DNA from: Perognathus longimembris pacificus
Lineage: Eukaryota > Chordata > Mammalia > Rodentia > Heteromyidae
Reading direction: 5' to 3'
DNA length: 64,000 nt
NCBI RefSeq assembly: GCF_023159225.1
Contig: NC_063166.1
Coordinates: 72,046,575-72,110,574 of the forward strand
This document shows, piece after piece, positions 1 to 12,329 of this stretch (position 1 is its first letter; each line of letters begins with the position of its first letter). The notes beneath the pieces were generated by a model. That model was not told where the DNA came from, ran no database searches, and worked only from the letters and a program-made list of their open reading frames with translations. The position numbers were made by a program, and so were the translations under genes.

Positions 1-861
1 TCAGCTTGTCATTCTTTGGAAGCAAATTGCTCACTTGTTCCTCACTGACCTTATAATGATCTCCCAAATCCTTTGTGGAACTAGGTGAGACATCAATTAA
101 ATAAAATATTTGATGTGGCCTTCACTTCCTCAGTGATGGGTTTGGGGCTTATCTCTTTTCCTTCATCTTTTGCTATTTCCACCCTCCTGAATGTGTACTC
201 TGAATTTATTAAGAGATTAAGTTTATCCAAAATCACCTGCATTAATTCATTTTGTTGGAAAAGAAGTCCCACCCGAGATCACTTAGGTCATAAGAGGAGG
301 TCCTTGGCTCAAAAAAAAATGCAAGGAAATGGTTGCCGAGAGGGCAGGTGGAAGAGTTTCCAGAACAACTAGACCAAGGACTCAAACAGCAACTCTGTCC
401 ACGTGTCAGCTTCCTTCTCTTCAAGACCTTTCTCAGTGCTGGTCATCTATTGTTGTTAGTGTGGCATAAGACAGCAACCATTCATTACTCTTCATGTGGT
501 TCTGAGGAGTACCTTGTCATGGCTGGTTGGTTCATCTGTTGGCTTTTCTGTGGTTTGGGTTCAGCTGATGTGACCATAGTTGGAGCTGTCTTCCTTGCTC
601 ATATATTCGACTACAGGCTGATGGGATAGCCAGGGTTTCTTCATTATCTCTCCTTACCCCTTGGTGGGTTCCTCTAGAATCGCAATGTCAGGGTAACCAG
701 AATTCTGACTTACTCAGGGGCTCAGGGTTCAAAAGACAGGTTTCTCTAAGAGACACTGGATTTTTTTTTCCTCTTTTCTAACAGAATCTTGGAAGCCATT
801 TCTGCCAGTCCTTTATCAAGTTAGTGAAAAAGGTCTACCTAGGTTCAAGGGGAGGGAACCA
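1..861. other. Unique sequence, no gene seen
   Basis: Short open frames only, without known similarity or splice-bounded exon structure. A short (T)9 run lies at 761-769. Confidence 0.6.
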
Positions 862-1098
862 CAGATCTACCTCTTTTTTTTTTTTTTTTTTGGCCAGTCC
901 TGGGCCTTGGACTCAGGGCCTGAGCACTGTCCCTGGCTTCTTCCTGCTCAAGGCTAGCACTCTGCCACTTGAGCCACAGTGCCGCTTCTGGCCATTTTCT
1001 GTATATGTGGTGCTGGGGAATCGAACCTAGGGCCTCGTGTATCCGAGGCAGGCACTCTTGCCACTAGGCTATATCCCCAGCCCCCAGATCTACCTCTT
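862..1098 (-). mobile_element. IDL-Geo SINE, full length, young subfamily
   Basis: Minus-strand dimeric SINE. The ID-like left monomer starts at 1084 (gggctggggatatagcctag) with pol III A- and B-box sequence (ggttcgattcc), the right Geo module follows, and an A-tail lies at 874-892. Perfect 14-bp TSDs cagatctacctctt lie at 862-875 and 1085-1098. Confidence 0.95.
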
Positions 1099-4000
1099 GA
1101 TGGGAGAAGGATTACGTTAGAAAATCTTCCTTTAAAAACCCCATCTGTGACCCTTCTTGAGTTTGCCACTATCTAAGAGTTCCAGCCACTATTTGTTCTC
1201 AAGTTCAGCTTACTAGGTAGGGATCCCTGAGCTGAATGGGCTCTGAGTAAGGAAGTAGAGTTGTCTAGGAACATAGCACCTCCCTCATGTGGATGCAGGG
1301 ATGGAAGTAGTACCAAGCAGACAATGCAATGAATGAGTTTGTACTTTGTTCTGAGACCAGTAAGTGGCACTTCCACAGTTGTTCATGCTTTATCTTCTGG
1401 CCTAGAGCACCTCCCATTCTTTCAGCCACCCCTCTGCTTGTCTGTCCGTTGACTGTCACCTCAGAAAACACCTACTCCAGGAAGTCTTCCCTTCCATGAC
1501 AGCGAGGGCTGCTTCAAGTGTTTCTTCCTCTGACTTCAAAGCACTCTCTGCACTTACCTTCCTTCTAGTCCTGATCATATTAGCTGACAGCCCACCCCTT
1601 CCCACCTCTCTGATCTGTCTCCCTCATTAAACCATAAGCCTCTGTAGAACAGAGCTTTTGCTCCTGCTGTCCAGTCAGGATCTGTTACTTTGTAGGTGCT
1701 TGATAATCACTCTTGGAATGAGCGAATGGATGTGAGCATGGAGGAGGCTGCCCCCCAGATGAACTACTCTGTCCCCTGATGTGAGCAGATGGCCCAGCTG
1801 CTGTGTGCTGGGGCAGGAGGAGGCCAACCCCCTCCACAGCTGCCTGGGGGATGGAGGGTTGTAGGCTGCTTTGGGAGTGTTAACTGTCCTGACAGATGGA
1901 GGGCTAAAGGCTCCTGGTCCATAGCTCCTCAGTCCTTTTGAGCCTCTCTGATGCTGAGGGACCACAAGGGAGAGAAACACGTCCGTACCAGATGCTGAGC
2001 TTCAGATGGGTGAAATAACCAGTCTGGGCTGTATTTTCTGACATCTGTGCATAAGAGGGCTTGAGGTCAGGGGATGTGTGAGAAGGCCCTAAGAGGAGGT
2101 TTGATTGCTCGTCGGAAACTGCACAAAGCAGAGATGGAGGAACAAACAAATACATAACAACTGGAGTCAATGTTTATAGAGTACTTAGCTATATGCCCAA
2201 TGCTATGGTAGGTGATATACACTGGAGTGACTCAGACTTCTAGTGAGGGGTGGTGGGGTGCACGTTCTGCAGATAGAGGTTTGAGAGGACAACGGCAAAG
2301 ACCTAGGGACTTGGTGTTTTGGGTGATTCAATCTGGCAGGCTTAACTGCTCCCCAGGTAGTACTGAGTGAGAGCTTTGGTGCATTAAAAAAAATAACTTT
2401 TGGGGACCTGACTCCAGGAAGCACAGCGAGGGAGGGGATTGTAATATCCATCAGAGAAGGCGATCAACTAAGGAGGTGTGGGTGAACCTGGCAGAATAGC
2501 CTTGAGGTCAGGGTATGTGTTTAACTCTTATTATCTTATCTTTACTTTTCCAATGATCAGAAGCCATTTAGGTGGATTGTATAATAGTCAGTGTTTTCTG
2601 GGTCAGGCTATAGTAACAAAGAGCTTTCCAAATGTCAGTGCCTTACCAAACAATGGCGTTTTATTTCTCTCTCATGTCACAGAATAGCAGCTGCAGTTTA
2701 GTTGGGGATTTGCTGGGCGCACCTTTCATTCTGGAATCCAGGCAAATGTTATCCTGATGTAGGACACCCTAGTCTCAGGACTGCAGGCAAGAGGAAGAGG
2801 TGTGGTGGAAATGCATTTCACTCCTTTACTTCTGCAAAGGGCAAAGCCTGTCATGATTGTTCATATGCTAGGAATCAAAGCATATCATACGACCAAACCT
2901 TAAGCCAATGGGACAGCAACGTATACCCCCTTTACAGGTAATAGGGCACTAAATAATTCCAATGGTAATATAGTCTACCACACAAGGTACACAGAAAGCC
3001 TTCCATTAGGATAAGCAGAATTTTCATGAGCAGTGGGAGAGAACTTGGAAGCTATAATTATGAAAAAAGGGGAGGAAAGGAAGCAAGTGGGAAGGGGAAT
3101 TTTAAGGTTTTGCATTGTCTCAGGGGTAAGAGAGTCCATCCAGTCTGGGGTACAGCAATGGAGGAACATGGGAGCAGAATGTCCTTTCTGATCTGAGCTC
3201 CACTCCGTGTTAGAAATGTACTGCTGGCTTGCCCATTCTTATTTGCCTACACATCCACAGAGCTCTCCCACCAATTTTTTTTTGTGTGTGTGTGTGTGGA
3301 GGGGGATCTATTTATATATCTTCATTTACTTACTTTCCCCTTTTCAATTGCTTCCTAATCAGTAGTTGATCATGGCCGACCTGTAACCTGAAAGTGATGT
3401 CATCTTCCGTATCATTCAAGAAATAGCACTTAACAGTTGTTAAATAGGAGAGTCCATTTTTAGAAAGCCGGCTGCTTATCTTCTCCTTCTTTACAAAGGT
3501 GATTAAGATTTATTTTTACTTGGATGAAAACAGCCTTCATTGATTTCTGCCCTATGGAGAGATGGGAGGACACTTGGATTAATCAGAGAGGAGGTTAACC
3601 CTTTCTTTACTGCCACGGAAGCAGCCTGTGCAAATCACCCTGAGGGCCTGCACAATGGGACAAGCGAGAGTCAGTTGTCTTGCTTTGTATGAAGCAGAAG
3701 TTCCTGAAGTCAGTCCTCAGGGCTTCTCTATGCCCTGTGGGGGGAGGAAACATGGAGGATTCCATTTCTCAGGAAGTCTTTTCTCAGGATGACAGCAAAG
3801 AGTGCGTGGCTTACTCCAAACCAGCTCCCAATGTGGCCCCTCCCATCTCAGTACAGATCTCAATTAGGATCTATACTTCCTTGTCTCTTTTACCCTTTGT
3901 ACCCCAGTGACCCCCAAACGCTGTGTCCTTCTCTTGCAAGACATCCTCCCACCTATTTAGAGGTTTGTGATAGCAAACCGCCCCACTTCCAGGCACCAAG

Positions 4001-4110
4001 TCTGTATTAGTTTCTATGGCAGCTCAACACCAGGATAAGAAGACTATGCAGCAAACAGGAGAAAATCTGATTATCAAATATCAAGAAAGAAGCAAAGAAA
4101 TCAACAGAAT
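1099..4110. other. Unique sequence, no gene seen
   Basis: No frame over about 100 codons. A short MIR/L2-like word set appears near 2170-2220, and a T10 plus (GT)n run at 3275-3298. Confidence 0.55.
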
Positions 4111-4353
4111 TTTGTTCCATTTTTTTGTTGTTTGTTTTTTTTTTTTTTGTCAGTCCTGGGGCTTGAACTCAGAGCCTGAACACTGTCCCTGGCTTCTTTT
4201 TGCTCAAGGCTAGCACTCTGCCACTTGAGCCACAGTGCCACTTCCAGCTTTTTCTATATATGTGGTGCTAGGGAATCGAACCCAGGGTTTCATGTATACG
4301 AAACAAGCACTTTACCACTAGGCCATATTCCCAGCCCCTTTGTTGCATTTTTT
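4111..4353 (-). mobile_element. IDL-Geo SINE, full length, older copy
   Basis: Same dimer as the other IDL-Geo copies but more diverged. The A-tail is interrupted by G. TSDs of 15 bp, tttgttccat/tttgttgcat plus five T, at 4111-4125 and 4339-4353, carry one mismatch. Confidence 0.9.
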
Positions 4354-4458
4354 AAATGTGTATATAAGATATGTCTAGGAAAATACAAGAAGTACTGACA
4401 ATAAAGAGTTTATGGTGGCTATGATGGCACAGTCGGGCCTTGGTGACTGTTTGCTAAC

Positions 4459-4545
4459 AGGGCTGAGGGTGTGGCCCAGTGGCAGAGTGATTGCCTGGCT
4501 TGTGTATGGCCCTGGCCTCTACTCTGGCACTGCAAAAACGAATGA
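4459..4545 (+). mobile_element. Old ID-like SINE fragment
   Basis: Plus-strand gggctgagggtgtggcccagtgg...tctactctggcactgcaaaaac resembles an ID-type tRNA-derived SINE with a decayed B box and A-tail. Confidence 0.6.
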
Positions 4546-4638
4546 CAGAATAATTCAATAAATTGGCAAGCAAACAGCTGTACTTTACTGAACATCTAAC
4601 ACATGCTTGGTGCAGTGTGAAGTATTTTATATGGTAAT

Positions 4639-4900
4639 CATTTTTTTTTTTGGCAGTACTGGGGTTTGAACTCAGGACCTTGTGCTTGCTTGACCCACAT
4701 CTTAGCCTTCTTTGGTTTAGGTTATTTTTTCATAGAGCATCTTGCCTTGTATGTACTTGGGATCACAGATGTGTGTCACCATGCTCAGCTTTTCGATTAT
4801 GATGGAGTCTTGCTAACTTCTTGCCCAGGCTGACTTTGAATCTTGATCTTACTGATCTCTGCCTCTGGAGTAGCTAGTATTAGAGACATGAGCTATTGAC
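4639..4900 (-). mobile_element. Old B1/tRNA composite SINE
   Basis: The right-hand end ggcagtactggggtttgaac and B1-like segments (ttgcccaggctgactttgaa, ggagtagctagtattagaga) mark an older SINE class read from the minus strand. Confidence 0.6.
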
Positions 4901-4925
4901 CTCCATCTTATAGAGATGATCTTGT

Positions 4926-4927
<2 letters not shown>

Positions 4928-4964
<37 letters not shown>

Positions 4965-4975
4965 TGTGTCTGTGT
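4928..4975. repeat. (TG)n microsatellite
   Basis: Nearly pure TG dinucleotides with two TC interruptions at the 3' end. Adjacent to an old SINE on the left. Confidence 0.98.
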
Positions 4976-5689
4976 TTGAGAGAATATCTCATTATGCAGC
5001 CTGCCTTCAAATTCAGATTTTCCTGAATGCTATGATGGCAAGTATATACCACCACACCCGTAAATTCTAGTGGGGACTCAAACTGACAGAACAGGTCAAG
5101 AGGCTCAATAGTTTCCTCAGAGATACACAGCTAACATGAACAGAATGGGATATCATGCTGTGGACTTAAAAATCCAAATACATAGGAAAGAAAAAAAAAT
5201 CTCTCTCACTCACCTCCTGGTCTGTGTGCCTACTTGAAGTGTGCTTACTTCAGAACCCTGTCTGCCCTTCATTTTGTGAAAATATGCCTTCTCCAAAGCC
5301 AATCATGGAGGGGCATGGAAATCAGATTTGTTGAGAGGCATCAGGTCTTCAGTGGAAGTTGGGAGGTGATATAGGAAAAACGAATCAAGCATCCTCAGTG
5401 TAGTTGTAAGCTCTCTGTGTCTTGAGCATGGGCAGGTTTTTCTCAATGGAAGTCTTTTTGGAATCCCATACCAATGGTTTACTGCACTGAAATTCTCTCC
5501 AGAGAGATGAAAATACATGGAGTTGAATAAAATCCCAAGACAATCAGGTAAGCAGATCCAAGAGAAGCTAAGTTTTACATTGGTAAGGGCAGATTGTTCT
5601 CCTAAGCAGAGTGAAATTCAGTGCTAGCTAATGAGAGGTCTTGGGGGTTAGAGGGGTGGAGAAGGGGTTGGTAAATCCACAGAGAGCTG

Positions 5690-5800
5690 GACACACCCCC
5701 AGGGCTTCCAGTGTGGTAGATCGAGCCTGGAAATGCACATTTCTAACAAGTTTCCAAGGGATGGTTAAGGCTGATGATTTGCAGATCATATAATCAGAGA
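5690..5800 (+). mobile_element. MER5A-like hAT relic
   Basis: The segment cacacccccagggcttccag...atgcacatttctaacaagtt follows the MER5A middle and 3' half. Confidence 0.6.
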
Positions 5801-6128
5801 ATGATAGATTTTTAGAGAATCAACAAGACCAAGTTTTTGCATGGCAAGATTTGCGATGGTGAAGTAGATATTCAGGACACACTCTTAGGGTAAGAAATCC
5901 AGACTGCATACATGTGACTGCCCCTTCACTCCTTAGATCTGCCCAGCTCTGTTTCCATCACACTTGTCAGAGGCAGTCTTTGCAAGCAGGTTCCTGTGTA
6001 TTATTTTCATCATATTCTTCACTCTGACAAAGATACATCTGTAAATACAAACGCGTGTCTGTGTTAGGTACCAGGTTCACACAGTCGCAAGCTTTCTATG
6101 TAACTCTGGTCTGCAAATAGTTATTCCT

Positions 6129-6143
6129 CCCCCCCCCCCCCCC
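6129..6143. repeat. Poly(C) run of 15
   Basis: Uninterrupted cytosines followed by a G and more C-rich sequence. Confidence 0.97.
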
Positions 6144-6364
6144 GCCCACTTTCTGTCTGAAAAAGCTTTCCCAAAGATTGACATATAGATTGACACCATG
6201 CTTTTTCACACAGCTAAGCATATACATATATACATATATGTGTATATATATATTCCTAATCATTTGTGATTCAGTTTTATTTCTTCTGTTGGAGCAAAAA
6301 TAGAACATTTAAAGCAGTAGTAGAAATATTAGAACATTTACAATAACAGGTCAAAAGAACCATC

Positions 6365-6530
6365 ATAATATTTATAGAGTAACTAAGTACCAGCATCATG
6401 TAAATCTTTATGCGTGGTTTTATTTAATCCTCTGGGCAATCTGGTGGGGTGGAAGTCACTATTGTACTTTGTGGGTGAGGAAATAGAGGCTGGGATATAT
6501 TAAGTTACTTGGCTCAGCGTGTTGTGTACC
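6365..6530 (-). mobile_element. MIR SINE
   Basis: The order ttttatttaatcctctgggc, gaggaaatagaggctgggat, ttaagttacttggctcagcg follows MIR read in reverse. Confidence 0.75.
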
Positions 6531-6900
6531 ATAGGCGGTGGAGACAGTTTAAATGCTGACTTAACTTCATTCGAGCACTTTGATTTTTAACCTTCATTCC
6601 TTAATGCTTCTAAGAGGACTAGCATTACAAAACCTGGGTAGAAGCCAGTGGGTCACAATTAGAGATGAGGTGACCCAAGCCTCAGGTTGTGAACTAATGA
6701 ACAACCATCTATTTGAACAACCATCGAGGAAAGAATGTGGGAGGCAGATGAGGGACTCCAGCCAGGAGTTGATTGAGTTCTGTTTCCTTAGGTTTCAGAG
6801 TTGGGCTTGGGCTCTGTGGAGGGAAGCACCTAGTATCAAGGGCTGTAGATGCCTATGGGCTGTTCTGAGGACCTAGCTCAGCTATCACAGCAAGAGCATG

Positions 6901-7122
6901 CTCAATCTTTCTTTTTTATTTTGCCAGTCCTGGGGCTTGAACTCAGGGCCTGAGCACTCTCCCTAGCTTGTTTTGCTCAAAGTTAGCACCCTACCACTTG
7001 AGACACAGTGCCATTTCTGGGCTTTTCTGTTTATGTGGTGCTGAGGAATCGAACCTAGGGCTTCATGCATGATAAGCCAGAACTTTACCACTAAGCCACA
7101 TTCCCAGCCCTCAATCTTTCTT
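6901..7122 (-). mobile_element. IDL-Geo SINE, full length, older copy
   Basis: Diverged IDL-Geo dimer on the minus strand. Perfect 13-bp TSDs ctcaatctttctt lie at 6901-6913 and 7110-7122. Confidence 0.9.
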
Positions 7123-8240
7123 ATTCGGTACCTCTTTCCTGTGTCGTTTGGGGATCCTTAGATTTGTGTGTCCATCCACCTGCTTTTGTTGGCTCTGCTG
7201 CTGGCCTCTCACACCTATGACCTTCTGTGAAGGTTGGCCTTGGGCCTAGGAGCCTACAAGGGTGGGGTGCCTGTTGGCTCTTCTTCCACAGCCAGAAGTG
7301 CCCTGGGTCTTCTGTGGCCTGTTCCCCACTGTGGCCAGTCACCAAGCTTCAATGTGCAGTCTAGTGCAGAAGCATAAAGGCTTGGTACCCAGGAACTCCA
7401 GAGCTGGCTCCGGACTGGGTTGGGGCTGAGCTTTCCTCTGGAATAGCCCCTTGGCCTGGTTTCCTTTTCTCTCTTACTCCCTTACTGGTTTCCTCCCACA
7501 AGTACTTCTTTCACAAGAATCTTTCAAACCCTTGCCTCAGGCCCTGCTTCTCAGCCTCAGTTTTTCCATCTGCTCAAGGAGTACTTGGGCCCTGCATGGC
7601 ATTGGGCGCTTTGCTCTGACCTCAGCTCCCTTTCTGTACAGGAAGTGCCTCGGCCCTGGCTGGTGTGGTAGTACCTCAGCTCTGGCTCTGTGGTTTTCTT
7701 TGCATCAGGCGACAGAGTTCTTGGTGCACATTTCTGGTGGGAGTGGCCAATGCTTCTGAGTCCAGGGCACTCTGGGGGTCTCCAGGGGCTTTGCTGGGGT
7801 CCTTCTACACAGTAGGTTTCTGTCCCATCCTCTGCTCTGAGACCCCAAGTTTACAGTGAGGGCCCCAAAGAGACTGAAACCTTCCAGAGTTTCTGCTTAG
7901 TGCTTTGAATTTGTGCCCATGGTTTTGTGGCCCTAGGTTTAACTTCTGGTGATCCAAAGACAATCATCTTTTTTGTGAACCAGCCAGGCCAGCCTGAGGA
8001 TGCTGACTGACACAGGCTTTGCTAATTGTAGACACTGCTGTGGTGGAAGCAGAAGGAAAGAGGTCAAGTTGGTTTGGGAAGTAAGCTGATGAGAGGAGAC
8101 ACGTCCAGTAGATAGTCTTCTGTTCCTCTTGATGAAAATGGTGACCCTCTTCCTGATCTCTTCAATATCCAAGGAAGCCTTATTATATGTGGGCATCAGG
8201 CTAGGGTCATTTAAGCTTCACAGAGGAACTACGAATGCTA
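7123..8240. other. Unique G+C-richer sequence, no gene seen
   Basis: The 102-codon plus frame at 7451-7759 and its neighbour are composition-driven. They show no recognisable domain and no flanking splice pattern I trust. Confidence 0.5.
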
Positions 8241-8242
8241 CT

Positions 8243-8324
8243 CTTTTCTGTAGTACAGGGGATAGAACTCAGGACCTTGAGCATGCGGGACAGATACTCT
8301 ACCACTGAGCTACCTCCACAGCTC
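8243..8324 (-). mobile_element. Old ID-like tRNA-derived SINE
   Basis: The minus strand reads gagctgtggaggtagctcagtgg...gagttctatcccctgta, with A- and B-box-like segments of an ID/tRNA-type SINE. Diverged and without a clear tail. Confidence 0.6.
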
Positions 8325-8329
8325 CCAGT

Positions 8330-8435
8330 TCTATTCTTATTCTTGTCTTATAGATACCCAAACCGAGTCTGAACAATGTGTGCCAGGCCATACAGCTAAG
8401 TGTTAGAGTCAGGCTTAAACTCAGACAATCTGACC
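8330..8435 (-). mobile_element. MIR SINE core
   Basis: The segment tgccaggccatacagctaag...gtcaggcttaaactcagaca matches the MIR core in reverse. Confidence 0.65.
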
Positions 8436-8639
8436 CAGTCACCATGCTATTATGCCCACTGAGACTACCCAGACCATACCCTGCATGCATACGTGTGTGT
8501 GTGCATGCACACATGTGTGCAAGACTGAGGATGCAGGGGAGGAAGAGTAAAAGTCAGAAGGAGAGAGGAAATATGACCTCAGCTGTGGGTGGCCACTGTG
8601 CCTGCAGCCAGGCGGAGCGCTGGCCTGTTCTAGCTCATT

Positions 8640-8925
8640 TTTATGTTTTTATTTAGAAGCCCCAGTGCCAGAGCTGATGGCAGAAAATGTGCAGTAAAAC
8701 GCGGGGAGGCCGCTGGGTAATGGCCCCTGTAAAGTGTTAATTGTCTATTGAGACTGCAGACTTTGTCGATGTGCAGGGCTCTGAGCTATTGACAGGCCCT
8801 TATTTATTTCGGGCCCCACAAAGCGGGGCTCCTCCTCCAAACAGGCTTCCAATCAGTCACGCTTCCCTAGGTCTGCCACAGCGCACCAGTCAATAAGCCT
8901 GTTTGCTGCCTTAACCCTTTGAAGC
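8640..8925. promoter_or_regulatory. Candidate conserved non-coding element
   Basis: Repeat-free block with no coding frame. It is rich in homeobox/forkhead-like words (gttaattgtctattgagac, cttatttatttcggg, ccagtcaataagcctg) and unlike its flanks. The enhancer call is inference; conservation cannot be tested here. Confidence 0.4.
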
Positions 8926-9174
8926 TGGCAGTGTGCTCCGTGGGTCTTCCTTATCCTCATGCCTGCTCCCAGGAGATGCCCCAGAGCCTGGGATCTCAAC
9001 CAAAGTTCCTGAAGGTGAAGCACACTGTGTTATGAGCACCCAGCTGGGTGCTTTCTGTGCTATCCAACCCTTGCCGTTCAGAGAGATGGGTACGGTTCCC
9101 CTGCAGGCCTAGCCTGGGATCAGAGAGGGCAAGAGCAGTGAGTGAATGGATGATCACAACAACTATGTTGTCAA

Positions 9175-9520
9175 TTATTAGGGGCTAAATAATTCTCTTG
9201 AAATGCCACGTGTTGAGTTGTTCACCCCTGCGACCTTAGAACGTGATTGTATGTGGAGATGCTTTGAAGAAGCAGTTGGGTGACAATGGGGTCTTGGATT
9301 GAGCCCTTGGTGTCCTAGAGGAAGAGAAGAGTTGGATGCAGATCCATACAGAGGCAAGACTCCATTAAAACCTGGAGGAGGTAGCCATCTTCATACAAGA
9401 CAAGGCCTCAGAAGAATCCACCTTGATCTTGGACTCTAGAATTTGCAGAAGACAAAGTTCTGTCTACCAGTCTGTGGCACGTTATTATGGCAATCCCAGC
9501 AGACTCGTATACATCCTACA
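9175..9520 (+). mobile_element. MaLR-type LTR (MLT1-like), solitary
   Basis: Characteristic order: aaatgccacgtgttgagttg, accttagaacgtgattgtat, ggcctcagaagaatccacct, tgatcttggactctagaatt, then a gtctgtggcacgttattatg end. No internal viral genes are nearby. Confidence 0.75.
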
Positions 9521-10069
9521 GGACTCTTGTGCCCTTGAGTTTGTGCCCCTTACCATGGTGGGTATACAGATACTGTTCTCTGGACTCATGGCTCCAGCTG
9601 GAATGGGAAGCAGGAAGCGGGTGGCAGGCCACTTGGCAATAGGCTTCTTCTTAGGTTAGATCCGGAAGGGACAGATACTAGGGGGCAGAAATGAAGCAAG
9701 GGCTCATGCGTGTCAGGCAGGAGATAGGGCTTGACTGTTATCAGGGAAGATTGAGGACAGAGGTGGACAGATGTGGAACCCATGTTGGAGGGAAATCAGT
9801 AGCATGTACAGGTGAACTACTGAGAAGGATGAAGCTCTGGTTTCTGGTTGGGATAACTTGGTCCTTGTGGGAGCTCCTTGTGAGGAGGAAAGACATGAAC
9901 AGGGGTCCAGTGGGAAGCAGGTGTTTGCTCACCTTAAGTGGCTGTCTACCAGAATGGAAGCTCCTGGAAGTCAAGTTTATTGACTGAGGGTTGAATGGAT
10001 ATCTTCATTCTCCACCCTCATGCAACACACACACATGCACGCACACACATGGTTCTTCCATGAACTAAA

Positions 10070-10780
10070 AGAGATGTAATTGCTCCCCTTTCCCACATAT
10101 TTTCTTAGCATCCATCAGTTGTACAAGGGGGTCTCATTCTGGCACACCCATACAGGCCTACAGTGTATGATCAGACTTGAACAGACTCACCCCTTCCCTC
10201 TCCCTTTATCCTCCCTTCTCTGCTCTCCCCTTACTAATCTCAATCAGATCCAGCATTCCATTTTCAAGCATGTAAAGTATTTTGGCCATATTCATCCTTC
10301 TTCATCTTTTCTGTTCAACCTAGTCCCTCACACTAGTTCCTCCCACACTGGGTAGTACTGTTTTATATCCGTGTCGTTCATTAAAAACATTATTATTATT
10401 AATATTATTATTGCTTTCTGTAAGTAGTTGTACAGAAGGTTTCAATTCAATATATCAGTTTCTGATATATTCTCCATCTTGATTAATGTCACCTCTTTCA
10501 TCATTCTCCCCCAGCTTTCCCAGCCCCATTTCTGTCATTTGTTTTAAAGTATGTACTAATTGCTCTAATGGAATTCACTGTGGAATTTAACAGTACAATT
10601 AGTCTGACTTCTTGCTTGCTCTCATCTGTCCCCATCCCTCCTGCCCCCTGCTATTCAACAGCTCTTAGCAGGTTCCATATTTCTCATCTTCACTCATGGA
10701 GTCAAGATATTTCCATTCTCTACCTTGAAACCAGGTGGCTTTTGATGAAGAGACATACCTAAACATACCACTCCTCTTCA
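10070..10780 (-). mobile_element. L1 3'-end-like sequence, two pieces
   Basis: Segments around 10100-10350 and 10420-10530 share the gttgtacaa...gttcattcaccccttcc pattern of rodent L1 3' UTRs, as does 36950-37080. The boundary is an ATT-rich stretch at 10388-10415. Confidence 0.5.
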
Positions 10781-10884
10781 CTGGGAGTGTTACAGCTAGC
10801 TAGCCCTATTGTCCCCCTAGGCTACGTTGGTAGGAAAGGTGTACTTCCATTGTATACAGCACAGAGAACTGAGAACTTACCATT

Positions 10885-11430
10885 TCAATGCTCTTAAGGT
10901 CTGCCACTCTGACATTAAGGACTCTCACAGTTGTACCATTGCTACCACCTAGTTCCAGCACCTTTTCATCACCTCAAGGGGAAACCCTGTAGTGATTAGG
11001 CAATCACTCCCCTCCCTACTGCCCTACTGTCTGCCCCTGGCAATTGCTAGTATGCTTTCTTTCTCTACAGGACTGCCTATTCTGGACATTTGAGGTGAAT
11101 GGATTGATAAAATGTGTAGCCTTTTGCACCTGGCTCCTGTCAGTGTAATGCCTTAAGGCTCATCAACATTCACTGTCCGCTGATACAGGCTGTAGAATAC
11201 ATTGATGTTCCATTTCTTTTTATGGCTGAGTAATATTCCTTTGTATGCATCAACCACATTTTGTTTGTTCACCAATTTTGAGGCATTTGGGTTGTTTTCA
11301 CTTTGGGGTTATTATACACACTGCGACTGATGAACACATGCATAAACTTTCTGTGTGATTATCTGTTTTTAGTTCTTTCTTGTACATGCTTAGGAGTCAA
11401 ATCCTGTGCCTACAGTAATTCTATGTTGAA
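10885..11430 (-). mobile_element. Ancient L1 (L1M-type) 3' portion
   Basis: Hallmark L1M segments read on the minus strand: tggctgagtaatattccttt, caaccacattttgtttgttc, tttgggttgttttcacttt, and the 3' block accattgctaccacctagtt. Too diverged for an open frame. Confidence 0.8.
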
Positions 11431-11894
11431 CTTATCGAGGACCCAATATAAAGGCGTCTGTACTCTGGAGATGAGGAAATGGAGGTCCAGAGTGGTCTCA
11501 GGTCTCAGTTGAGCCCTGTACATTGCTAACTCTCCTTCTTTAACCTTAGTCCCAGTGTGCTTCAGCCTTGTACATTTAATGTCTGGTAGACGTTTCTATC
11601 CAGGTATCCTCCAATGCATCACAGACTCAGCATTCCTGAAACTAAACTCACCCTCTCCTGCTCCTTGTCCTCTTCATAGCACCATTTCTCTTTCTGTCTC
11701 TTGGCCAGCAACTTTGGCCTCTCAGGGCTGGGTTTTGTCACTGACAGTTCAGCTCTGCTCAAGCTGCCAGTCAGCCTGTGCCTTGGTTTCTCTGATGCAG
11801 GAGGCAAGAGGTCATGTTGGGAATGAATAGGAGTCAAGGGAGGTGACAGCCATTACCACCTCCATCTCCTTCCACATCTGTCTCTATTTAGATC

Positions 11895-12151
11895 TTTTTT
11901 TTTCTTTTTAAATTGTTGTTATTCATCAGCCGTGAGGCTTGAACTTAGGGCCTAAGTGTTGTCCTTGAGCTTTTTTACTCAAGGCTAGAACTCTATGATT
12001 TGGGCCATGCCACCACTTCTGGTTTTCTGGTGGTTAATTAGAGATAGGAGTCTTACAGACTTTCCTCCCAGGGCTGGCTTCGAACTGAGATTCTCAGATC
12101 TGAGTCTCCTGAATAGCTAGCCTTACAGGCGTGAGCCACGGGTGCCCAGCT
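11895..12151 (-). mobile_element. 7SL-headed (B1-like) SINE with a Geo-type 3' module
   Basis: Read on the minus strand, the head (cgtgagccac complement and gtaaggctagctattcagga) is B1/Alu-like. The 3' part (gttcaagcctcacggctgat with the central gccttgag) matches the right module of IDL-Geo. The A-tail is at 11895-11910. Confidence 0.75.
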
Positions 12152-12227
12152 CTATTCATATTTTTATTTCTCCTGCTAAAATATCTGGAACATACCTGTG
12201 AGTTGAAGATATACCATTTTCTTTGAA

Positions 12228-12322
12228 GGAAGATTATGTAGCCCAGGCTGACCTCAAATTCTTGGCTCTCCTGCCATCTCCCGAGTACTGAGATTACAAG
12301 TGTAAACTACCATGTCTGGGTG
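12228..12322 (-). mobile_element. B1-like SINE monomer
   Basis: The minus strand reads ccagacatggtagtttacac...gtcagcctgggctacataat, the B1/Alu left-arm pattern. It is short and diverged. Confidence 0.7.
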
Positions 12323-12329
12323 GTAAAGC

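Noticed and set aside
876..1084. Functional tRNA gene in the IDL monomer
   Set aside because: The tRNA-like part is the head of a SINE with an attached Geo module, A-tail and TSDs, and its cloverleaf is degenerate.
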